A stretch of DNA of 64,000 nt from Thereva unica (Eukaryota > Arthropoda > Insecta > Diptera > Therevidae). This document shows positions 42,682-52,299 of the stretch, piece by piece. Positions within the stretch are counted from its first letter, which is position 1, and the number at the start of each line of letters is the position of its first letter. The stretch lies in assembly GCA_949987705.1 (NCBI GenBank), contig OX465283.1:95715813-95779812 (forward strand). Reading direction: 5' to 3'. The position numbers were made by a program, and so were the translations under genes. Below the pieces are notes generated by a model. That model saw only the letters and a list, made by a program, of their open reading frames with translations, did not search any database and was not told the origin of the DNA.

Positions 42682-44267
42682 TGTTATATGTCAAATTTCT
42701 CTATATTCCAATTTACTATATTCAATCTTTTACACTTACACCACAAAAATTTATTTATAATTCGTTTTTAATAATTCAACAATTTAAATTCAAAACACCA
42801 CACAAATTTGTCATATATTTTGTTTTTAACAACTAAACAATTTGAATTACTATGTTACCTGTCTTATGAATACACTAGGTATATTCAAAATAGAAATTAA
42901 CTCTCCTTGTTATATAATAGTTTTTCAATATTCCAATTTGTTATATTCAATGGTTTACACCACAAAAATTTGCTTATAATTTGTTTTTGATAATTCGATA
43001 ATTTAAATTTAAAACACCACACAAATTATTAAAATTTCTTCAAGGAAAATAAACTACATACAAACGTTACACTTTAAAAATTACGAGCAAAGAAAAATGC
43101 CCGCCTGTTACCAGTTAACTTAAAACTCTTCTTTTAAAATTAAAAAATAAGGACTACAATGTAAATTACTATGTTGTTATATGATAATTTTCCGATATTC
43201 CAATTTGTTATACAATGTTTTACACCACACAAATTTGTTTATAATTCGTTTTTAATAATTCAACAATTTAAATTTAAAACACCACACAAATTATTAAAAT
43301 TTCTTCAAGGGGAATAAACTACATAAAAATGTTACACTTTAAAAATTACGAGCAAAGAAAAATGCCCGCCTGTTACTAGTTAACTTAAAACTCTTCTTTT
43401 TAAAATTAAAAAATAATGACAACGCCCGCCGAATTGAGCTAGTACGTAATACAATAATTAACTGAAAGCGCCCGCTCGCGCTCGTGGTTTAGACAACACT
43501 TGACAAAATCAAATTTTCACCCGCCGGTGGTGGCATGGAAAATTGTCCACCGGCTGGGAAAAACGCGCCCTTGAACTTTTTCCCACCTGCGCAACTTGCT
43601 TACCGCGCGTTTCTCACGCAGCGTATTGCAAGTTGCGCTAGATCGGGTGGGTCAAGTTTCGTTATATTTTAGACGTTTTTAAATTAGCCCCCAAAGGATA
43701 TTATGAAGTGATTCCCAAGTTGAGGATTTTCGCTTACTTGCATTTCTCATAATTCTTGGAAATCTCTTTGAACATTAAAATGTCGTTGAGTGAAATTACA
43801 CGGCCATTCACTTGGGACTCACGTCAAACCTGTCTGTGTAAAATTTGAGTATTACACGAAGCATCTAAATTTCTGCCTCTTTTCCGTGTAACAATTCTAT
43901 TGTCTATGAGGTTGTGCACAAAACAACAAAAATTCTTATAATTATCGCAGTCCCAGTGAAAAAAGTTATGCTTGTGTTAGTGTAATTTGCTGTGAGACCG
44001 AAATTTTTCTTGAATTCACAAGTGAGACCAACACATGCACTTCCCTGCGCCCCCTTGTCTAAAAAACCGGTTTATTGGAAGTGATTGGAAAGTGAGTCTT
44101 GGAAAGTGATAGGTCGTGTAATTTGGCTCGTTAAATGTCTTTGAGCATTAAGAAGTTTCTCCCAACGTAACCCGATACCTCTGCTGATAAGGTATTGGGT
44201 TTTCGTTCGGTACTTGTGCTGGCGAGTTGTTTATTAGACTTTTTTTTGTGTCTTATTTTATGTAACA
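42682..44267 (-). repeat. 5' LTR of the endogenous retrovirus, containing MITE B
   Basis: It matches the LTR at 31772-33010 from end to end except for a 340-bp MITE plus a 5-bp duplication, one substitution near 42920 and two single-base insertions (near 44151 and 44247). On the minus strand it drives gag-pol and ends at the primer-binding site. Confidence 0.93.
43788..44127. mobile_element. MITE B, second copy of the MITE family
   Basis: The 340-bp copy is the near reverse complement of MITE A. TCGTT flanks it (43783-43787 and 44128-44132), and the other LTR has the uninterrupted target. It therefore arrived after the retrovirus had integrated. No coding capacity. Confidence 0.88.
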
Positions 44268-44306
44268 TGAGTCCCAAGTGAATGGCCGTGTAATTTCACT
44301 CTTTGA

Positions 44307-44508
44307 GAGTCTCTCGAAGCCCCACCAAAACATATTGCGCAAAGCTCTGCGGCTGCGCAAAGAGAATTTGCTGCTGTCTGCTTTTACCAAAAGAGGCCTT
44401 GTCTACATCTGTAGGAAGACTGGAGATCCTCCAATAAAAGTTACCAGCATCAACGAGCTTGATGCATTAATTGGCGCTGCGGAAAATATTGCGGACGGCA
44501 ATAGTTAA
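44307..44508 (+). pseudogene. LINE B ORF1, C-terminal part
   Basis: The ORF1 frame resumes after the MITE duplication with SLSKPHQNILRKALRLRKEN, then FTKRGLVYICRKTG and INELDALIGAAENI, and ends at a TAA at 44506-44508. The KPHQNILRKA...RGLVYICR pattern is the C-terminal domain of Jockey-group ORF1 proteins. Gypsy G2 inserted six bases after the stop. Confidence 0.75.
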
Positions 44509-44513
44509 ATATT

Positions 44514-44797
44514 TGTGAGGCCTGATTGGCCTCTGGGAAGATAAATATTATAAAAAAACTGTTGTACAAGATACTTATTCTTTATTTAATGTCAATTAAT
44601 ATAAATGTGATTGTCCTTCGTCTTGATGATGTCAAACTAATTCCTAACGATATTTTGTTGATCTCCGTCCACACTCCTTTTTCTTAATAATCTCCTTTTC
44701 TTCTTCTTCTTCTCTCCGTCGTAAATTAATTATAGTCGCAGTAGTAGTCGTAGTAGTAGTAGTCGTAGTAGTAGTAGTCGTAGTAGTAGCGCTGACA
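44514..44797 (-). repeat. 3' LTR of G2
   Basis: 284 bp. It differs from the 5' LTR (251 bp) mainly by a longer GTAGTAGTAGTC microsatellite near its inner end and by an extra TTC repeat, plus a few substitutions, so the length difference is due to simple-sequence slippage. Confidence 0.9.
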
Positions 44798-45067
44798 CGG
44801 CCTTGTTCTGGAGAATTGACTCCTGTCAATTTCAATGTAGCAAATAGTCTTTCGTCCATGTTGGTATCTTTCTTGTTCTGGTAAACCTACCCAGTAGGAA
44901 TTCTAGGAAGGCCTTACCGATGGAGCACTGAAATAAGTACTCATCTGGTAAGGGGTACCCCTTATTTTCTTGGTGCTAGATGAGCCCTTACAAAACCCCA
45001 TTACAAGAGAAGGCAGATTGTAAGGTGTAGTCCAGAATTATACCCAAACAAGTGAGAATCTGCCCGA

Positions 45068-46613
45068 TAGTCCAGTCAAATTAGAGATTTGACTGAAGAT
45101 AATTCCGAAGTTGCTGAAAATTGGAACAGCCGTTAAAAACATTATTATACGTAAGCTGTAGAGACTGCCACGCGATTGGGCGGCTGCAAACTTTTTTATT
45201 CAAGGTCAAAGGGTCAAAATATCAGTTTTTTGCAAATATCTGCTAAACCGTACGTCTTATCAGAAAATTGTGTTTACAACGTTTGTAGATTAGGCGATTA
45301 TCTACAAAAAAGTATATTATACATTTTCTCGTAGGAATTGCCATTTCTGAGATATTGTCGTTTTAATAAGTTAAAATACTCATATTCTATCATTCCCGAC
45401 TTGTAAAGGTCATCAGAAATTTAATAAATCCTTTGTTGGAGTACGCGGCTAATATTTTCAGGGGTGATTCCTGGATATATTTGGAGAAAAAAATTGTTCT
45501 ACAGAGGGCGGCTATCTCCACTATCCACTAAGATACAGGGTGATTAGGGAAAAAATTTTGTTTTTTTTTTAATTTACTGAAATTTGAATAACTCCTAAAG
45601 TAATTATCATAAAGTAGCCTAATTAGGCTCATCTTTTAGGTAAATGTGTATTCTTTAATTTGGTGTAAAACATAGCAGCCTGAGTGACTCCGTTCAAAAA
45701 ATATGTAGGCTCAAACCAATGCTATTATGCCGCAGTTGAAAGACGAGTAACTTTTTATTTGTTCACGATAAAACACGATAAAACTACTACTACTACTACT
45801 ACCTACAAAACTACCCAAAATAAACACTTATTGTATATGGAAATATTGTAGGTAATAGTTTGGTGCATCAGAAAATCAAAAAAAAAATGTACTGTTAGTA
45901 ACGAATTTTCTGAGAAAAACGAAGAAATCTGCCAGGTCTAGATTCTAAGCATTGTTTGAGCCTATATATTTTTTGAACGGAGTCACTCAGGTTGCTGTGC
46001 TTTATACCAAATAAAAGAATACACATTTACCTAAAAGATGAGCCTAATTAGGCTACTCTATCATAATTACTTTAGGAGTTATTCAAATTTCAGTAAATTT
46101 AAAAAAAAAACAAAATTTTTTCCCTAATCACCCTGTATCTTAGTGGATAGTGGAGATAGCCGCCCTCTGTAGAACAATTTTTTTCTCCAAATATATCCAG
46201 GAATCACCTCTGAAAATATTAGCCGCGTACTCCAACAAAGGATTTATTAAATTTCTGATGACCTTTACAAGTCGGGAATGATAGAATATGAGTATTTTAA
46301 CTTATTAAAACGACAATATCTCAGAAATGGCAATTCCTACGAGAAAATGTATAATATATTTTTTTGTAGATAATCGCCTAATCTACAAACGTTGTAAACA
46401 CAATTTTCTGATAAGACGTACGGTTTAGCAGATATTTGCAAAAAACTGATATTTTGACCCTTTGACCTTGAATAAAAAAGTTTGCAGCCGCCCAATCGCG
46501 TGGCAGTCTCTACAGCTTACGTATAATAATGTTTTTAACGGCTGTTCCAATTTTCAGCAACTTCGGAATTATCTTCCAATTATGGCGTTTTTTCGTCTAT
46601 TTTGACTGGACTA
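45068..46613. repeat. large near-perfect palindrome, arms about 660 bp
   Basis: The left arm 45068-45723 and the right arm 45948-46613 are reverse complements with few differences, around a 224-base loop holding a short CTA microsatellite. The ends are TAGTCCAGTCAAA and TTTGACTGGACTA, and CGA flanks both sides (a 3-bp duplication, or a TA duplication if TA is excluded from the TIR). Each arm has an ACAGGGTGATTAGGG block. No ORF is supported. A transcript would fold into a very long hairpin. Confidence 0.85.
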
Positions 46614-46914
46614 CGATGACTCAAGGGAGCTTTCCTGGAGTTTTCATAAATTTTATAGCAAAAAAGAAAACGGGCAATTATATTCGTCGACATAAAATGC
46701 GACATTAGCATACTCAATAGCCCGGCTTTCATTCGATACGGAGGACAAGCAGCTTTGGAGAAGTGGAGAATTTAGTTGGGGGACTGCTTAGGTAAAGCCA
46801 CTCTCGGGCTTGGAAAAAAAGGCATTTGAAAAAGAGGAAAAAAAAAATAAATAAAAGCATTTCGACACCGCATCACATATCCACAGGCGCCCATGAATAT
46901 CTCTTTTTGCAATT

Positions 46915-47255
46915 ATTACGTTTACATGCTGTCCTGAGTACTTCACTTGAAACTTACTTGAAATCTCAAGTAGCGTTTTTGGTTCTTTTACTTGACTTCA
47001 AACTGTCTTGAGTTTTACTTGAACTGACATTTAAGGTTTCAGTGTGTTGGTTAACAATGATTCTTATCTAAGCCAAAATACACATGAAATTTTCAAGTAT
47101 TCAAACGAGTTTACATGATATATTTTCAAGTCAAGTAGAAAAATTTTTGTGATTCACTTGACTCAAGTATACTTGAAGTCAGGACAGGTTTACATGCATG
47201 TTTTGTTACTTCAAACCTACTTCAAGTATACTTCAAGTAAGCATGTAAACGTAAT
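46915..47255. mobile_element. MITE with CAAGT-rich interior
   Basis: The ends ATTACGTTTACATGCT (46915-46930) and AGCATGTAAACGTAAT (47240-47255) are perfect inverted repeats. The 341-bp element is packed with ACTTGA/TCAAGT motifs in both orientations, more than a dozen, and many are arranged as CTTGAAG or CTTCAAG palindromes. It encodes nothing. The target duplication is ambiguous. Confidence 0.75.
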
Positions 47256-47460
47256 AAATGTTCCATTTGCTGCCTTACTATACCCCTTACAGATGAGCAG
47301 TTCTATAAGTACTCTAAGGTAAGTACTAAAGTAAGGCCTTACCCCTTATGACATCGTGTGTAAAAGTAAGCACTTCTGTAAAAGGGTGTGGTAAGGCCTA
47401 CCCCTTACCAGTAAGTGCTGATTTCAGTACTTCTGTAAGCTTACCGGTTCTACTGGGTAG

Positions 47461-49430
47461 CTTCGTTGACAGATCTATCCTCTTCATCTGTCTCTGATGG
47501 GGTGTCTTCATGCTCCTTGTCGTCCTCAGCATTCAATTCGTTGTTGCCTTCTTCCCGGAATTTATACGGTTTTATTTGTGCTGAGTGTACAGTTTTGGTT
47601 ATTTCGGTGCCGTTGCTTGTGAATTTTCTTATCTTCATTATATTTTCATTGATGAATTCTGTAATCTCGTATGGCTGTTTTTCGTAATTGGGGTCATTTT
47701 ATTTGTTTTAACAGGTGTTTTTAATAATACCGTGTCTCCCGTGCCGAGTTTGTTTTCTGTCCTGTGTTGGTCTGCATGTTGTTTCTGATATTGCTGTGAT
47801 CTTATTATATTGGTTTTTGCTTGTTCTCGATTTGTTTCCAATTGCTTTAACTGCATTTCCCTCGGTATCTCCTAGTTTACGATGCCCAATATGTTTTCTT
47901 CCGCTATTTTTGGTTCGAATCCATGTAACAAGTAAAAGGGTGTATACTTTGATGATGATTGTTTGCTGCTGTTGATTGCTAGTATCACATCCGGCAAATA
48001 ATTAGACCAGCTTGATGCTTTGGATCCATTAATATACTTTTTCATTATTGCTTTTACTGTTCCTATCGTTCTTTCTATTAGTCCATTTGATTCTGGGAAA
48101 TGTGGTGGTGATGTTATATTTACTATGTTGTATTTATTGCAGAAATCTTGCATTTTTTTAGATGTAAATCCTGTGGCGTTGTCGCACATTATTACTGATG
48201 GTGGACCGTAAATGTTTATAATTTCCTCCTTTATTGTTTTTACTGACATCTGGTAGACTCTTTGCAATTGTGTACCTCGTGCAGTGATCTATGATTACCA
48301 GTATGTATTTGTCTTTGATTTTTCTGTCTGATTTTGTGTTGGTGCTTCCACTTTTACTTAAAATTTGGATGATATGACTGCACGGCGGGTCTTCGTTTTG
48401 CGCAAGTGCTATTCTTGTTTTGTCATTGGTTTTGATTATTAGTGTTGCTGTTATGTTTCCTGGTATTCGAGATAGTGAATCTGCTCCACTGTTGAACTTT
48501 CCCGATTTGTGTTGCACCGTATAGTTACATATATTGTTGTAGGTCTAATGTCCACCTAGCAAATTTCCCGTTTTGTTTCTCCTTCTGAAGCAGACATGCC
48601 GTTATCCAGTTGTCGGTTGTTATTGTAAAATTGTTTAATCCGTATAGGTAAATGTGAAATTTCTTTATTACCGCCCAATGTACAGCCAGGCTTTCAATTT
48701 CGTTTATGTGTAAATTTCTTTCAGATTTAGCTAAGGCTCTGTTCGCGTACGCCACTACAACCTTTTGTTTGTCTTTTATTTGGTATAATATCGCACCAAT
48801 TCCTATTGTGGATGCATCTACTTCGACTTCTGTGATTGCGTCGTTCTGGAAGTGTGATAATAATGGTGGTGGTTTTAATTTCATTATTATCGTCTCTTTG
48901 GCCTTTTACAGCTTTTTTTGTCCATTGGAATGGTTGCTTGTTCATTGCTTCTCTGATGGCTGATGTCGTTTGGGCGAAGTTCTTGATGAATTTGCGATGG
49001 TATGCTGCATTTGCGCATTTGCGTAGAATGATTTTGCCTCTGCGTTTGTTTTGAACGTTTTGTAACGGTCTATAGAATTTGTTCTGCTTGGGTCCGGTCT
49101 TATACCTGTATTTGTTTTCCCATAGCCAAGGAAGAAAATTTCTTTTTGGAATAATTGGCACCGTTGGAGTGACAGTTTTAGTCCTGCTGATACGAGTCGC
49201 TGGAGCGCATCCTCGAAATTAATTAAAGCTGAATTTATGTCCGGTGATGATTGGCATATATCATCCATGTAGGTGGTGGTATTTGGTGCATTTTTAAATG
49301 TTTGTTGCATGATGCGTTCCATGGTTTTCGGTGCATTAGATAGGCCGAATGGCATTCGAATAAATTCGAAGAGCCCATCCTTTGTTACAAACGCCGTTGT
49401 GTCATTTTGACTCTGTCATTTTGACAGTGT
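47461..49430 (-). pseudogene. G2 pol remnant: RT palm, RNase H, integrase core, broken
   Basis: Segments in several frames give MPFGLSNAPKTM and TYMDDICQSS (RT, YMDD), VEVDASTIGIGAILYQ and NEIESLAVHWAV (RNase H), HKSGKFNSGADSLSRIP, then integrase with YILVIIDHCTRY, IMCDNATGFTS and PHFPESNGLIERTIG. The protease, the first part of RT and the integrase zinc finger are absent. At the upstream deletion joint (about 49400-49430) GTCATTTTGAC occurs twice in tandem, a likely microhomology scar. A C-terminal acidic tail ends at 47461, where TIR element D begins. Its continuation, MDERLFATLKLTG, lies at 44820-44859. Confidence 0.82.
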
Positions 49431-49556
49431 GCATGAATTTGTAGAATGTCCGGTTTTGTTGCAAAAATGACATGGAATGGGGCACTCTGACGGTAGATGT
49501 GCCTCCTTTCTGCATCGAGGGCAATTTAGTATTTGTTTTTGTTGTGTCATATAGTT

Positions 49557-50393
49557 TTATTTTTTTGTTGGATATGGATTTTTCGTCTTGTTCTCCGTGT
49601 TTACTTTCCTGTAATTATTTCTGGTATCTTCGTCTAGCTCTTGAGCTATGTCGAAAAGTTCATTAATGGATGTAGGTGCACTGATTTTCAATAACTTTCT
49701 GTCGTTATTATTGAAAACTCCTTCAGTTACATAATTTATTTTGTCTCCTGTCTTTAATTCGAATTCTCTAGGTGCTTGGTTTACTATTTCCATTTTTGCG
49801 CTTATGTACTGAACTAAAGTTTCATTGTATTTTTGTTTCCTGGTTGTTATTTTCTCCATCCATTCCTTTAGGTTTGGTGTTTTTAGGAATCTTTTTCTGA
49901 ATTCCCTTTCCCAGCTTTTCCATTCGTTCATTTGCTCTCCTTCGTAGCTTTGCCAACATTTGGCAATTCCTATTAGTTTGCTTTTCGCAAAGACTAGTTT
50001 TGCAGTGTCGGACCATCCATGTATTTCTGCTGCTAGGTTTGTTAACTCTATGAATTTGTTCGTTTCCGCTGGATATTCTCCATTGCAATCTCTAATATTT
50101 GAGGTTATGTCAGGGTTTACTATTATGTTACGGATGGATGAATTTTTGCTTTCTTCCTGACTTTCGCTTTCCATTTTTATTTTTGCCATGGTCTCATTGC
50201 ACGTGATGATGGCTGCTGCATGGTCATCTTTAGTATTTCCGGACACTTTCAATCCGCGTCTGTTTACTTCGTCCTTTAACGCTACCAACGTGAATTGTTT
50301 TAGCGTTTCTTCGTCCAGAGGCGTTTCCATTAATTTTTGTATTGCAGACATTGTATTTGTGGGAGATTTTGAGTTCGATGCCGACTGCGCCAT
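49557..50393 (-). CDS. gag: G2 gag (capsid part)
   Basis: A 278-residue ORF carries a capsid-like core (WSDTAKLVFAKSKLIGIAKC, EWKSWEREFRKRF, YNETLVQYISAKMEIV). The ATG is formed across the LTR/primer-binding-site junction: its A is the last LTR base and TG are the first bases of the primer-binding site. The frame stops at 49557-49559. Past that stop, the same frame has a CPRCRKEAHLPSEC-type and a CHFCNKTGHSTNSC zinc knuckle (49430-49530), so the stop probably truncates an originally longer Gag. The element as a whole is defective. Confidence 0.75.
   Translation of the reverse strand: MAQSASNSKSPTNTMSAIQKLMETPLDEETLKQFTLVALKDEVNRRGLKVSGNTKDDHAAAIITCNETMAKIKMESESQEESKNSSIRNIIVNPDITSNIRDCNGEYPAETNKFIELTNLAAEIHGWSDTAKLVFAKSKLIGIAKCWQSYEGEQMNEWKSWEREFRKRFLKTPNLKEWMEKITTRKQKYNETLVQYISAKMEIVNQAPREFELKTGDKINYVTEGVFNNNDRKLLKISAPTSINELFDIAQELDEDTRNNYRKVNTENKTKNPYPTKK
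50375..50392 (-). promoter_or_regulatory. primer-binding site of G2
   Basis: On the minus strand TGGCGCAGTCGGCATCGA follows the LTR directly. The TGGCGCAGTCGG start is of the tRNA-Ser type known from several insect gypsy elements. Confidence 0.8.
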
Positions 50394-50643
50394 GTGAGGC
50401 CTGATTGGCCTCTGGAAAGATAAATATTATAAAAAAACTGATGTACAAGATACTTATGCTTTATTTAATGTCAATTAATATAAATGTGATTGTCCTTCGT
50501 CTTGATGATGTCAAACTAATTCCTCACGATATTTTGTTGATCTCCGTCCACACTCCTTTTTCTTAATAATCTCCTTCTCTTCTTCTTCTCTCCGTCGTAG
50601 ATTAATTATAGTCGCAGTAGTAGTCGTAGTAGTAGCGCTGACA
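50393..50643 (-). repeat. 5' LTR of G2
   Basis: 251 bp, with the same ends as the LTR at 44514-44797 and a shorter trinucleotide run. It is followed at 50644-50648 by the second ATATT target duplication. LINE B spacer sequence resumes there and runs, AT-rich and non-coding, to 50881. Confidence 0.9.
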
Positions 50644-50881
50644 ATATTTAATTTCTTAATAATTTTTCTCTTTTTATTTTTAAATGTTCTCTTTTAATTT
50701 TTAATAATTTTTTTTCTCTTTATTTTATTTAGTTCTATTTTTTAGTTATCATGTTTTTGCTTAAGTTTTTATTTTTTTTTCTCTTCTATTTTTAAATTCA
50801 AAAAGTGCGTTACCTTCGTGTTCCTTCTTTTCAAAGTTTTGTTGTTTGTTCGGCTGGAGTTTTCGCCCTTTGTGCTATATA

Positions 50882-52285
50882 ATGGTGGTTAACATATCTC
50901 CATTGGAACGAGTAAGAGCTGTTTTAAACACCTTTACATTACGCATCAAAGGCCTTAACGTGTGCTATTTGAATGCTAGGAGCCTGAAAAACAAATTTGA
51001 ATTCTTTTATGATGTATTTTCCAAATCTGAAGTACATGTGATTGTGGTAACCGAAACATGGCTTACTAAAAATGTAAATTCAAGAATTCTGTCCATTCCT
51101 AACTATAGCCTCTTTAGAAATGACCGGATATCTCGTAGGGGAGGCGGAGTTGGAATTTATGTTCACAGCTCCTTGAGATGCTCCATTATTTATTCATCAA
51201 CAAGTATTGAAAATACACAATCTTTGGCTGTTGAGGTGGACTCCGGATTTTAAAAATGCGCTATCGTTGGTATCTACCGACCGCCTGGTGGCACCTTCTG
51301 TTTAGATGACGTCACCCAATTAAAAATGGCCCTCTCACCTATTATTTTTAAATATCACTATCATTACTTGTGGTGACTTAAATGTTAATGTGCTTAAACC
51401 TAGTACCTCTTTAAACAACTTGTTTTACCTTTGTCAGATCCTCAACCTAGAAATAGTCAATTGCTTGCCCACCTTTTTTAATGCTACCATACCATCACAA
51501 CTTGATTATTTGTTGGTAGGGAACATTGCGAAAGTGGGTTTTCACAACCAACTCACTTCTCCTAGTAATTTCGATCATGATCTTCTCTTTCTCTCCTATA
51601 AGATGCAGCTCCTTCCCATTCCCCACTTTCGCTCTATTTCTTTTAGAGACTTTAAGAGTATCAATCTAGAGCTACTTGGTAATGAATGCATTGCGGCATC
51701 GTGGGACAACGTCCTGACTTCGAATACTGTGGACGAAAAACTTCAAAATTTTTATGAAGTTATAGCTGCTCTCTTTGAGCAATTTGTCCCATTACGTACA
51801 ATTAAAATTCATCCCAAGCGCTGTCCCTGGTTAACTCCTGAAATAAATTCTTCATTGGCTGAACGCGATTTTCTTTACCATCAATACAAAAAGACGCGCA
51901 GTGAAGCAGTTCGTAAGATGTATAAAAAAGTCCGTAATAAAACGATTGCTCTTCTACGATCTGCTAAACGATCCAACGTTAAAAATCAGCTCGACAATAA
52001 TTTACCCCCAAAAAAATTATGGCGCAATATTCATGATTTGGGTACGTATGGGAATGATTCTCAACAAGTGTTTGTAGAGCCCAATATATTAAACGAGTAC
52101 TTTTCATCCATCTCTGAGAGTAACTCTGCTCCAGTTGAAGGTAGCTGTACCAACCTATGCCCATCGGATGGCTTTTCTTTTCGTTGTATCGATAACCATG
52201 AACTTCTTTCTGCGTTGTTCTCTGTCAAATCAAACGCCGTGGGTGTTGACAACGTCTCTCCAAAGTTCATGAAATTGATCGCCCC
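50882..52285 (+). pseudogene. LINE B ORF2, N-terminal part: endonuclease
   Basis: Starting at the ATG at 50882, the frame contains NVCYLNARSLKNK, VVTETWLTKN and GGGVGIYVH (APE-type endonuclease). After a TAA at 51251-51253 it continues with YRPPGGT, CGDLNVNVL and NFDHDLLFLSY in shifted frames. The linker to RT (RDFLYHQYKKTRSEAVRK, AVGVDNVSPKFMKLI) runs up to LINE C. Breaks are the stop at 51253, a frameshift near 51350 and the LINE C insertion. It is homologous over its length to LINE A ORF2 at 15962. Confidence 0.85.
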
Positions 52286-52299
52286 ATTTATATCTAATG

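Larger units (their letters stand above)
31772..44267 (-). mobile_element. Env-bearing Ty3/gypsy endogenous retrovirus, apparently intact
   Basis: The long LTRs (1,239 bp and, without a nested MITE, 1,241 bp) differ by one substitution and two single-base indels that I noticed. A TGAG target duplication is present before 31772 and at 44268-44271. On the minus strand gag, pol and env are all open and in order, as in errantivirus-like elements. A primer-binding site, a gag-pol frameshift site and an env splice acceptor are visible. On the opposite strand, between env and the 3' LTR, lies a separate small gene (33258-33884). One LTR carries MITE B. Confidence 0.92.
31460..44301. mobile_element. 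MITE A, split by the endogenous retrovirus
   Basis: The MITE is 31460-31771 plus 44272-44301, about 342 bp in total. Terminal inverted repeats contain AAATTACACGRCC. A 5-bp duplication TTTGA (31455-31459 and 44302-44306) flanks it within LINE B ORF1. The retrovirus inserted into it with a TGAG duplication. A second copy in opposite orientation lies at 43788-44127. Confidence 0.85.
44890..47457. mobile_element. TIR element D inside G2, itself carrying other elements
   Basis: The ends CCCAGTAG (44890) and CTACTGGG (to 47457) are inverted. A longer diverged TIR reaches about 80 bp, with GGTAAGGGGTA motifs. TA flanks both sides (44888-44889 and 47458-47459), a possible TA target duplication. Without the nested palindrome and MITE it is short and non-coding. 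It separates the G2 pol C-terminus from the 3' LTR. 46614-46914 holds nothing recognised. Confidence 0.65.
44514..50643 (-). mobile_element. Ty3/gypsy element G2, internally deleted
   Basis: LTRs at 44514-44797 and 50393-50643 share TGTGAGGCCTGATTGGCC...GCGCTGACA ends (plus-strand reading). A perfect 5-bp target duplication ATATT lies at 44509-44513 and 50644-50648. On the minus strand the order is primer-binding site, gag, RT, RNase H, integrase. Protease, the RT N-terminus and the integrase zinc finger are missing, and several frameshifts are present. It is further split by TIR element D. Confidence 0.88.

Noticed and set aside
44644..44859. minus-strand ORF with a polythreonine tract as an independent gene
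   Set aside because: Its start is the displaced C-terminus of G2 pol and the Thr run is translation of the LTR microsatellite.
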